The notes under the pieces: generated by a model
What the model saw: the letters and a program-made list of their open reading frames with translations, nothing else
What the model was told of the DNA's origin: nothing
Database searches by the model: none
Position numbers and translations under genes: made by a program
In this document: in pieces, positions 15,997 through 23,885 of the stretch
Layout: each line of letters begins with the position of its first letter
Position numbering within the stretch: position 1 is the stretch's first letter
Source of the DNA: Clostridiales bacterium CHKCI006
GTDB taxonomy: Bacteria > Bacillota_I > Bacilli_A > Erysipelotrichales > Coprobacillaceae
Reading direction: 5' to 3'
Length of the DNA: 58,575 nt
Assembly: GCA_900018345.1 (NCBI GenBank)
Contig: FCNA01000143.1
Coordinates: 1-58,575 of the forward strand

Positions 15997-16428
15997 TTAT
16001 TCATTTGTACTGTCTAAAGCTTTTCTTAAAATTGAAATGGCATCCTGGATATAGGCTTCCATGGGCTTTTGTTCCACCCCGGCCATGACGACATGGCAGG
16101 AATTTGAAGGAATCAGGATCTTCTGGGCTCGCGAGCCGGAAATATGACTGGCAACAGTATAGGATACTTCTCCCATCAGACCATTGCCGACGATCATGCC
16201 GATCGGTCCTAAGATAAAATCGGCTCTTTCACAGTTATAGATCAACGCATTATCTCCGGTTGCTCCTTTGCGTGCTCCGGCACGCAGCATGGAACTGGTT
16301 GCATTGACATTCGTACCGACAGCGATGACTTCATGCTGTTCTTTGATTTCGGGCGGCATGACACCAAGAAGACGTGAACCGATCCCGCCTCCTTGTCCAT
16401 CAATGACACAGATCAATTTTTTAGACAA
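15997..16428 (-). CDS. DUF3842 family protein
   Basis: Small Rossmann-like protein (143 aa) of the DUF3842 family. The N-terminal LICVIDGQGGGIGSRLL is a glycine-rich nucleotide-binding-like loop characteristic of this family. A conserved middle part reads IVGNGLMGEVSYTVASHI, followed by KILIPSN. Function is not established. The start is TTG at 16428, directly after the TAA of the upstream ECF gene, with AAGGTGAT (16432-16440) as RBS, so the two are co-transcribed and coupled. Association with an ECF S-component suggests a link with cofactor or metabolite uptake, which is inference. Confidence 0.82.
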   Translation of the reverse strand: MSKKLICVIDGQGGGIGSRLLGVMPPEIKEQHEVIAVGTNVNATSSMLRAGARKGATGDNALIYNCERADFILGPIGMIVGNGLMGEVSYTVASHISGSRAQKILIPSNSCHVVMAGVEQKPMEAYIQDAISILRKALDSTNE

Positions 16429-16950
16429 TTAGATCACCTTACTTTTATATTTTAAAATATACACGAGAATAGGAATAATGATCAGCTGGATCAGAATTCC
16501 AGGGATTGCCGTAAAGAGAGCGGCAGAAAGAAAGATCTCCAGAGAGTAATTCCCCACTCTGAAAATTAACGCATTCACGATCCCGCTCACAATGCGTCCT
16601 GCCAGCATCGCACCAATCAGATGTGTATAGGTGGAAGCCAGCGGGTTTTTGAAATTCACAAACTGACTCAATAGTCCGGAAGTCAGACCATAAGTAAATA
16701 ATTCACACATCATCGCAGGCAACATAGCTGCCGGTGGCATCCCGGTAAAAGTTGACGATAAAAATGGGGTTAAAATGCCGCAAATCGCGCCGTACTGCCA
16801 GCCGCATAAAATACCACATAATAATACAGGAATATGCATTGGTAAGAAAATACTTCCCGCATTTGGAATCATGTGGAAAGCCATCGGCAGGATGATCCCT
16901 AAGGCAATGCAGCATCCGGTAATCGTCATTTTTTTGATTGATTTGTTCAT
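16429..16950 (-). CDS. ECF transporter S component
   Basis: Substrate-binding membrane subunit of an energy-coupling-factor transporter (173 aa, about six TM helices). MNKSIKKMTITGCCIALGIILPMAFHM is split over a basic N terminus and TM1 in the usual ECF-S style. MHIPVLLCGILCGWQYGAICGI is the conserved A-x-x-x-A/G-rich segment that docks to EcfT, and ELFTYGLTSGLL follows. ATG 16950 has AAAGGGAG at 16957-16964; an in-frame ATG 21 nt upstream has none. No EcfA/EcfT genes are nearby, so it must use a shared group II module. The substrate is unknown; no vitamin-specific riboswitch was recognised in its leader. Confidence 0.82.
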   Translation of the reverse strand: MNKSIKKMTITGCCIALGIILPMAFHMIPNAGSIFLPMHIPVLLCGILCGWQYGAICGILTPFLSSTFTGMPPAAMLPAMMCELFTYGLTSGLLSQFVNFKNPLASTYTHLIGAMLAGRIVSGIVNALIFRVGNYSLEIFLSAALFTAIPGILIQLIIIPILVYILKYKSKVI

Positions 16951-17009
16951 ATGTATCTCCCTTTCTATCACTGAGTGATTTCTGGCGAGATATATTCATA
17001 CATCTCTGT

Positions 17010-17086
17010 TTGACTTCCTGTCAACATCCAATGAGAACCTAAAAATGATAACCTTCCTGGTTATCGCTTCGGCTACCATTATAACA
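17010..17086 (-). promoter_or_regulatory. Promoter and structured leader of the ECF-S/DUF3842 operon
   Basis: On the minus strand TGTTATAAT (17086-17078) is an extended -10. The leader RNA then forms GATAACC-AGGAA-GGTTATC (17065-17047) followed by ATTTTT, and further on TTGAC-AGGAA-GTCAA (17024-17010). Both hairpins present an identical AGGAA loop. The first has terminator character, so premature termination or RNA-binding-protein control is likely. Confidence 0.55.
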
Positions 17087-17102
17087 TACCCTGGAGTCAG
17101 CT

Positions 17103-17429
17103 TCAACCTTTTTTTGCTTTCAGGGTCACAACGACATGTTTGATGGCCATGGTAGGATGAACAAAGAGCATGCGTGGTCCGGCAAAGCGCATGACTTCAC
17201 GAATTTTTTCACGATACTCTTTTTGATAACAGTGGACTTTGCAGGCAGAGCAGAAAGTCTTGGTTTCCATAAAGGGACAGCGGTCGATCCGCTGGCAGGC
17301 ATAGTCTGCCAGTTTCTGACATTCAGGACACAGATCCCGCGTATGATGTTTTTTTCTGCAGTAGATGGCAATCATCTCGCAGACCATCTTTTTTTCTTCT
17401 AAACGTTTTTTCTCAATTGAATTTGGCAC
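17103..17429 (-). CDS. ygbA: YgbA-family (nitrous oxide-stimulated promoter) protein
   Basis: Cysteine-rich small protein (108 aa) of the YgbA_NO family. The cysteines are spaced YC-x8-LCPEC ... RCPFMETKTFCSACKVHCY, and the end reads VMRFAGPRMLFVHPTMAIKH, the family's signature C terminus. In enterobacteria ygbA is induced by nitric oxide; the biochemical role is unclear, and the cysteines suggest metal or Fe-S binding. It starts with GTG 17429, nine bases after AAAGGAGG. Its promoter region holds a 22-bp palindrome shared with the ZIP gene at 40711. It is divergent from the hemolysin III gene. Confidence 0.85.
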   Translation of the reverse strand: MPNSIEKKRLEEKKMVCEMIAIYCRKKHHTRDLCPECQKLADYACQRIDRCPFMETKTFCSACKVHCYQKEYREKIREVMRFAGPRMLFVHPTMAIKHVVVTLKAKKG

Positions 17430-17450
17430 GAGGCAATCCTCCTTTTTTTA

Positions 17451-17480
17451 TAAGTTAGCACAAACTAACTTAATAGTCAA
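17451..17480 (-). promoter_or_regulatory. ygbA promoter overlapped by an AGTTAG-N6-CTAACT operator
   Basis: The minus strand reads TTGACT (17480-17475), 17-bp spacer, TAACTT (17457-17452). The palindrome TAAGTTAG-CACAAA-CTAACTTA (17451-17472) covers the spacer and -10, an ideal repressor position. The same inner arms and 6-bp centre size occur at 40654-40675. Confidence 0.6.
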
Positions 17481-17495
17481 GGTCTATCGTTTCGC

Positions 17496-17550
17496 TTGCA
17501 TTCATATAAAATAGTGATATAATATCACACGTAGTATTCAATACTACGTG
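17496..17550 (+). promoter_or_regulatory. Hemolysin III gene promoter with two adjoining palindromes
   Basis: TTGCAT (17496-17501), 16-bp spacer, extended -10 TGATATAAT (17515-17523). GTGATAT-A-ATATCAC (17514-17528) covers the -10. CACGTAGTATT-C-AATACTACGTG (17528-17550) covers the start site with perfect 11-bp arms. Both are plausible repressor sites; the second can also fold in the RNA just before the RBS. Confidence 0.6.
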
Positions 17551-17566
17551 TTGCAAGTGAGGTGTT

Positions 17567-18226
17567 ATGATGAAGAAAATTTGGAATCAGTCTAGAGAAC
17601 CCATGAATTGCATGACGCATCTGGTCGGTGTCTTTCTTTTTGCCATAGCGACACTGATCATGCTTTTAAGAGCGCATGAAGTAGGAGCGAGCCTGCAGAC
17701 AACCGTGTCAGTGGTTGTGTTTGGTATTTCGCTGATGGCCTTATATGCAGCCAGTGCACTCTATCATTATTATCCAGGCGAACATCCGCATACTTTGCTT
17801 TGGTTAAGAAAACTGGACCACTCTATGATTTATGTCCTGATTGTCGGTACTTACACTCCGATCAGCTTATATTATCTGCCGGCTGGGGAAAATCTGCTTT
17901 TTACCGGTATTCTATGGGCGATTGCTTTAGTAGGGATCATCGTTAAATTATGCTGGATGGGAGCGCCGCGCTTCTTGTCTACGCTAGTGTATCTGCTGCT
18001 TGGCTGGTCCGTTCTGTTTGACTTCAATTCCTTTCTATCGATTCCGACCAGCGGTCTATGGCTGATTGCAGCAGGTGGGATCGCTTATTCGATCGGGGCG
18101 GTGATTTATATCATCAAAAAGCCCAATCTGTCGAAATATTTTGGCTTTCATGAAATCTTTCATCTGTTTATCCTATTGGGTTCCTTCCTGCATGTTTTAG
18201 CGGTCTATTTCTATGTCCTTGTTTAA
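17567..18226 (+). CDS. Hemolysin III / PAQR family membrane protein
   Basis: Seven-TM protein (219 aa) of the hemolysin III (YqfA/TrhA, PAQR-like) family, probable zinc-dependent membrane hydrolases involved in membrane homeostasis. Family motifs are all present: MTHLVGVFLF near residue 17, SALYHYYP near 62, KLDHSMIYVLIVGTYTP near 84 and HEIFHLFILLGSFLHV at the C terminus, giving the conserved Ser, Asp and His metal-site residues. A second ATG lies three bases after the first; GTGAGGTG is the RBS. It is monocistronic, with an elaborate operator region upstream and its own terminator. Haemolytic activity should not be assumed from the name. Confidence 0.93.
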   Translation: MMKKIWNQSREPMNCMTHLVGVFLFAIATLIMLLRAHEVGASLQTTVSVVVFGISLMALYAASALYHYYPGEHPHTLLWLRKLDHSMIYVLIVGTYTPISLYYLPAGENLLFTGILWAIALVGIIVKLCWMGAPRFLSTLVYLLLGWSVLFDFNSFLSIPTSGLWLIAAGGIAYSIGAVIYIIKKPNLSKYFGFHEIFHLFILLGSFLHVLAVYFYVLV

Positions 18227-18241
18227 CAGGGACTTTTTTTT
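18215..18241 (+). terminator. Intrinsic terminator
   Basis: GTCCTTGT / ACAGGGAC (one wobble) around TTA, then T8. It overlaps the end of the hemolysin III gene. Confidence 0.85.
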
Positions 18242-18509
18242 GGACTTTCAATTCCAAGGACAAAAGGAATGTTGGATAAAATTCTAAGACGGTAAAATAA
18301 AGAAAGTTGAAATGATATCTTTTTTTTCATAACCCTTTTCTCTTTTCAACAGCATATCCTATCAGCGCCAGCTCGTCATTCATTTTCTAAACACTTGTTC
18401 TGGAAAAGCAAGGGCGTTTTCGAACTGCTTTAGTTTTCATTTGTTGTAAATAGCTAAACAATGTCCCATATCTGATATAGGTCAATAGTTCAAAATAAAA
18501 AGAAAGCGA
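18242..18509. other. AT-rich intergenic stretch with one near-palindrome
   Basis: No ORF seen. CCCATATC-T-GATATAGG (18465-18481, one mismatched pair) lies about 30 bp upstream of the next promoter and could be a regulator site. Otherwise nothing recognisable. Confidence 0.4.
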
Positions 18510-18537
18510 TTGCATTTTTAGTGTGTTGTGCTATAAT
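18510..18537 (+). promoter_or_regulatory. Promoter of the secreted-protein gene
   Basis: TTGCAT (18510-18515), 16-bp spacer, extended -10 TGCTATAAT (18529-18537). Confidence 0.6.
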
Positions 18538-18595
18538 ATATATAGGGAGAAAACAAGTAGCTTATCGATGTTATCAGACATATCGGAGGAATTGA

Positions 18596-19108
18596 ATGAT
18601 GAAGAAATTGAGAAAAGGGTTCGTTGCGCTTTTTGTCCCATTGTTCTTAGTTGGTGCAATGACAGTCAGTTGTTTGGAGGCTGCTTCGGCAAGAACTTCC
18701 GTTCCTGCTGAAGGTACCATTATTTTAGATTCAGACACACCTAACCCTAGGATAGATGTTGGTCCAGGTGGTGTCATGATTCATACAATTTCTTTAGGAA
18801 CATCGAACATGTACTTCCCTGGAAGTCCGTTGTTATTTACAGCTGAAGTCGGTGTTAATGTTCAAGTGGGATATCAAATTAATAATGGCACACCGATCAT
18901 AACGCTAGTAAATCCAATTACTCATTATGTATGGGTTAATGATCAAGGTGTGATTGCTGTAGATAGTACAAAACTCATTTTTGATTATAGCTACTCTATT
19001 TCTGGTAGAACTATTACCTTTACTTCTAGCTACAAATTGAGAGTCTATACTGCGGATGTGTACTATGATTCGATAACTTATACCTACACAGATACTTTTA
19101 CTGTATAG
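18596..19108 (+). CDS. Secreted protein of unknown function
   Basis: A 170-aa protein with a clear N-terminal signal peptide (MMKKLRKGFVALFVPLFLVG, cleavage probably after a small-residue site such as ASA near residue 32). The mature part is rich in Thr, Ser, Tyr and beta-prone sequence (VWVNDQGVIAVDS, TITFTSSYKLRVYT, ITYTYTDTFTV), suggesting a small extracellular beta-sandwich. The single internal Cys lies in the signal region and does not form a lipobox. I recognise no family. GGAGGA precedes the ATG; ATG 18599 is equally possible. A protein-like remnant and a membrane gene follow, so this may be one accessory locus. Confidence 0.72.
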   Translation: MMKKLRKGFVALFVPLFLVGAMTVSCLEAASARTSVPAEGTIILDSDTPNPRIDVGPGGVMIHTISLGTSNMYFPGSPLLFTAEVGVNVQVGYQINNGTPIITLVNPITHYVWVNDQGVIAVDSTKLIFDYSYSISGRTITFTSSYKLRVYTADVYYDSITYTYTDTFTV

Positions 19109-19141
19109 ATAGACTCATCAATCATGGTGGAAGCGTGTGCG

Positions 19142-19169
19142 ATGGGCGAAGTCTAAAGACCTCGCCCAT
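19142..19169 (+). terminator. GC-rich stem-loop after the secreted-protein gene
   Basis: ATGGGCGA (19142-19149) pairs with TCGCCCAT (19162-19169), with an inner GTCT/AGAC. No long T run follows, so it is either a weak terminator or an mRNA-stabilising 3' hairpin. Confidence 0.5.
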
Positions 19170-19241
19170 TCTCAAATATGAACAGCCGTATTTAATTACA
19201 TTCATCGATGAATGTAGTCATGACATTGTAAAAAATAGTCA

Positions 19242-19376
19242 TTGTTGACCAACTGGGATACCTTTCGTTGGATTTTTACGCAGAATAAGGTCGGAGACTT
19301 TACAATATCAGGTGGAATGTTTGATTTCAAATGGAAGATGGATGAAGGTTTTCAACAGAGCATGGAGAGGAGATGA
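19242..19376 (+). pseudogene. Protein-like gene remnant, 44 codons
   Basis: From 19242 the frame reads LLTNWDTFRWIFTQNKVG then DFTISGGMFDFKWKMDEGF and ends at TGA 19374-19376, just before the next gene's ATG. The composition (W, F, D-G turns) looks like the tail of a real protein, but there is no ATG and a TAG lies just upstream (19236). It could be a leftover C terminus or a TTG-started small protein. Not assignable to a family. Confidence 0.4.
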
Positions 19377-19380
19377 TCTT

Positions 19381-20205
19381 ATGAAGTATCTGAGAACCTT
19401 GGGAATGGGATATTTGTTATTGCTCATCTTGATTTTGCTATATGGCATGACAAGTAGATATCTGGTCACATCATTTCTTGTTGACCGCCTTCCGCTTTCA
19501 GACGGACGTCTGCAGTCATTGGATTTTGCCTTACTCACTTTGGTTCAATATGTTTTTATTGCTTTAAGCTTATTGATCCCATCTGTTTCTAAGCAAGATC
19601 GAATCATCAAAACGCTGATGGTGTTATGTGTGCTGATACTCAGTCCGATTCTTTTAAGCAACTGGTTTACGACAACGCATGCCGGACCTGCGCAGTTGAC
19701 TATTTTTCGAAATGCGTTTAGCCGTCAGATATATCCAGCCGCTTTATTTGTCATCATAGCGCAATGCGCTTTGCTGTTTGAAAATAAATGGTTGACGCAT
19801 CAAGTATGTGTTTTTCTGGTTATTGCCGGCAGTTTCATTTTTATAGCATTTCGGCTGTACTGTCTTTTCACTGTATCAACTTCCAACTATGTTTGGGAAG
19901 ATTACATTCAAACATTTGTATTTAGACTTAAGTTATTACAGTGCTCTTTAGCGGTTAGCTCAGGTTTATGGTTTAGTGCTTTGTTGAAGATGGAGCTAAA
20001 AGGACGATTACTATCGAGTGTGGGGATCTTGATGACCCTATTTGTATATGCAGGACTCTTTTTTTACAGGCAGCAAGGAGCGATAGGAGACAATACGTTA
20101 AACTATGAGATGCTTACCGTTTATTTGCCGGTATTGATCATTCTAATTACAGGAAATCTTTTAGCTGTCTTTCCTTTTCAAAAAAAGGAAGCATACACGT
20201 CATAA
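19381..20205 (+). CDS. Integral membrane protein, unknown
   Basis: Hydrophobic 274-aa protein with about eight predicted TM helices in adjacent pairs (for example YLLLLILILLYGM near residue 13, LTLVQYVFIALSLLIP near 56, ALFVIIAQCALLF near 120, FLVIAGSFIFIAFRLYCLF near 145, and VYLPVLIILITGNLLAVF near the C terminus). No catalytic motif or family is recognised. GAGAGGAGATG precedes ATG 19381; an in-frame ATG 69 nt upstream lies in the preceding remnant and has no RBS. It is followed by a terminator. Confidence 0.7.
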   Translation: MKYLRTLGMGYLLLLILILLYGMTSRYLVTSFLVDRLPLSDGRLQSLDFALLTLVQYVFIALSLLIPSVSKQDRIIKTLMVLCVLILSPILLSNWFTTTHAGPAQLTIFRNAFSRQIYPAALFVIIAQCALLFENKWLTHQVCVFLVIAGSFIFIAFRLYCLFTVSTSNYVWEDYIQTFVFRLKLLQCSLAVSSGLWFSALLKMELKGRLLSSVGILMTLFVYAGLFFYRQQGAIGDNTLNYEMLTVYLPVLIILITGNLLAVFPFQKKEAYTS

Positions 20206-20253
20206 ATAAAGTTCCTTTTGCCATGGAAGCCATGAAGAAAAAGGAGCAGATCC

Positions 20254-20291
20254 AAAAGTCTCATTCAGATCATAAGCTGAGAGACTTTTTT
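20254..20291 (+). terminator. Intrinsic terminator
   Basis: AAAAGTCTC (20254-20262) and GAGACTTTTTT (20281-20291) form a stem with a T tail. Confidence 0.75.
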
Positions 20292-20332
20292 GATGTCAGC
20301 CTTTTCATCGTGTCGTAAAAGCCGTATAATAG

Positions 20333-21765
<1,433 letters not shown>

Positions 21766-21766
<1 letters not shown>

Positions 21767-21788
21767 GAGCGGGAATACCGCTCTTTTT
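21766..21788 (+). terminator. Intrinsic terminator after the GH1 gene
   Basis: AGAGCGG-GAATA-CCGCTCT, perfect 7-bp stem, then T run. The stem begins at the stop codon. Confidence 0.9.
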
Positions 21789-21826
21789 CAGTTTCACTAA
21801 AAAAAGCTGTAATCACTTACAAACTG

Positions 21827-21835
21827 TGCTATAAT
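21827..21835 (+). promoter_or_regulatory. Extended -10 promoter of the MupG gene
   Basis: TGCTATAAT; no convincing -35. Confidence 0.5.
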
Positions 21836-21866
21836 ATTCATAGCATGAATAAGGAGGATGAAAACA

Positions 21867-22964
21867 ATGCACAAACTCGGGATTTCACTTTATCCGGAAC
21901 ATTCAACTAAAGAAAAAGATTGGGCGTATATGGAGTTAGCTGCTAAATACGGTTTCACACGTATTTTTACATGTTTACTTTCGGTAACAGAAACAAAAGA
22001 AGAGATTATTAAAAACTTCACAGAATTCATGAACAAAGCACACGAGTATGGTTATGAAGTCGCTGTTGACACCAACCAGTTTGTTTTTGAACGCTTAGGT
22101 GCTAAACCAGATGATATTAAAGTTTTCGCTGATATGGGCGTAGACATCATCCGTCTGGATATGGATTTTGGTTTACACGGGAATGTATTGATTACCCAGA
22201 ATCCATACAACATCAAGATCGAATTCAACGGCAGCGGCGATACAGAAATCGAACGTCTGATTCGTCATGGCGCCAATCCTTACAACATGATTATCTGCCA
22301 TAACTTCTATCCACAGAAATATACGGGACTTGGATGGGAAACTTTCTGTAACTTCAATAAAGCATGGGCAAAGACCGGTTTACGTTTAGCTGCCTTTGTT
22401 TCCAGCAACAACGCGGATACTTTTGGCCCTTGGCCAGTTAAAGCTGGTTTACCTACTTGTGAGATTCATCGTCATCTGCCAATCGATGTACAGGCACGTC
22501 ATTTATTGGCAACAGGTGTCATCGATGATATCCTGATCGGTAACTGCTTTGCGACGGAAGAAGAATTAAAAGCTTTATCAGAAATCGATCTCAATAAAAC
22601 GACTTTCAATATTGATTTAGTAGATGGTCTGCAGGAATCTGAACTGGATGTTATCTTTAATTATCCTCATGGCGGACGTGGCGATGCTCCAGATTATATG
22701 CTGAGAAGTTCAATGCCTCGTTTCAAATACAAACAACCAGATCAGTCTATTGCACCACGTGCTTATGAAGGCGAATGCTTCCATCGTGGTGACATCGTTG
22801 TGGTTAATGATAACCTCAAACATTACTGCGGTGAATTACAGGTTGTTTTGAAAGATATGCCTAACGATGGTGAAAGAAACTTAGTTGGTCGTATTCCTGA
22901 AAATGAACTGATCATTCTGGATTTAGTGAAAGAAAATATGCCATTTGGCTTTATTAAAAAATAA
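21867..22964 (+). CDS. mupG: MupG/DUF871 family TIM-barrel protein (6-phospho-N-acetylmuramidase type)
   Basis: A 365-aa protein matching the DUF871 family, which includes MupG, a 6-phosphomuramidase that splits MurNAc-6P-GlcNAc in cell-wall recycling. The N-terminal TIM barrel starts LGISLYPEHSTKEKDWAYM and holds VAVDTNQFVFERLG, VDIIRLDMDFG and ICHNFYPQKYTGL. The C-terminal cyclophilin-like domain includes FHRGDIVVVND. These strings are very characteristic of the family. ATG 21867 is nine bases after AAGGAGG; ATG 21858 abuts it and is rejected. Adjacent to a phospho-glycosidase, with an RpiR/MurR-type regulator elsewhere in the window. Substrate is inferred from the family. Confidence 0.88.
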   Translation: MHKLGISLYPEHSTKEKDWAYMELAAKYGFTRIFTCLLSVTETKEEIIKNFTEFMNKAHEYGYEVAVDTNQFVFERLGAKPDDIKVFADMGVDIIRLDMDFGLHGNVLITQNPYNIKIEFNGSGDTEIERLIRHGANPYNMIICHNFYPQKYTGLGWETFCNFNKAWAKTGLRLAAFVSSNNADTFGPWPVKAGLPTCEIHRHLPIDVQARHLLATGVIDDILIGNCFATEEELKALSEIDLNKTTFNIDLVDGLQESELDVIFNYPHGGRGDAPDYMLRSSMPRFKYKQPDQSIAPRAYEGECFHRGDIVVVNDNLKHYCGELQVVLKDMPNDGERNLVGRIPENELIILDLVKENMPFGFIKK

Positions 22965-22988
22965 AAGGAGCGCGTGCTCCTTTTTTTT
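22963..22988 (+). terminator. Intrinsic terminator after mupG
   Basis: AGGAGC-GCGT-GCTCCT stem with A/T-rich extensions and T8. Confidence 0.88.
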
Positions 22989-23009
22989 AGGATAAGGGAG
23001 GCAAAAGAG

Positions 23010-23870
23010 ATGAGTTGGAAAACAAGAATGAATGAAAAAATCATACAGAAGGATAGCTGTTTAGTGGTGGGACTGGATCCCATGCCGTCCTATTTTCCTG
23101 AGGCATTGCCAGGCGGGTCGATTCCAGAGAAAATCGTTCATTTCAATAGAATGGTCATCGATGCGGTGGCGGATCAATGTGTGGCGGTAAAACCGCAGTC
23201 CGCCTACTATGAAATATACGGCAGCCAGGGGATCCTGGCTTTAGAGAAGACGCTTGCTTACGCGAAGCAAAAAGGGCTGCTGGTGATATTGGATGCCAAA
23301 CGCGGTGATATCGGATCGACCTGTGAGGCTTATGCCAAGGCCTATCTGGAAGAGGGACCTTTAAGTGTGGATGCTCTGACGGTTCATCCATACCTGGGTA
23401 GGGATGGCCTGCTGCCGTTTATCCATCAGGCTAAAGCACATGAGAAAGGGATCTTTGTGCTGGTCAAGACATCCAATCCGTCTTCGGGCGATCTGCAGGA
23501 TCTGGAATTGCCCGATCATCAGCTGGTGTATCAGAAGATCGCACGTATGCTTGCAGAGTTGGATGATGGACAGGTTGTCGGTGCTGTTGTTGGCGGGACT
23601 TATCCACAGGCAGCCCAACAGGTACGCCAGCAGTTGCCTGAGACGTGTTTTCTGGTACCCGGTTATGGTGCTCAGGGTGCACGCGGTAAGGATCTAACAG
23701 GGTTCTATGATGCGTAGGGATTCGGAGCCTTGATCTCAGCTTCACGCTCCATTCTCTATCCAGCCTATGGATCCAAAGAGGACTTGACAAAACGGTCCTT
23801 AAAAGATTATGGTTATCTTGTAAGAGAGGCCGCGCTGCAGGCAAAACAGGATATCAATGCTTATCGATGA
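23010..23870 (+). pseudogene. pyrF: Orotidine 5'-phosphate decarboxylase (type 2) with in-frame amber codon
   Basis: UMP-forming decarboxylase of the long type-2 (PyrF-2) group. VGLDPMPSYFP, AVKPQSAYYEIYG and the catalytic LDAKRGDIGST are intact, as are LTVHPYLGRDGL and VKTSNPSSGDLQ. At 23715-23717 a TAG follows FYDA, yet the same frame continues GFGALISASRSILYPAYG and on for 50 codons to a normal TGA at 23868-23870. The lost part includes the S-x-S-R segment expected to bind the substrate phosphate, so the 235-aa truncated product should be poor or inactive unless TAG is read through. AAGGGAGG precedes ATG 23010. It lacks pyrimidine-operon neighbours. Confidence 0.85.
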
Positions 23871-23885
23871 GAAGGAGGAATGCTC

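Noticed and set aside
16951-17100. Vitamin riboswitch (THF, TPP, FMN or preQ1 type) in the ECF leader
   Set aside because: None of the conserved core strings of those classes could be seen; only simple hairpins are present.
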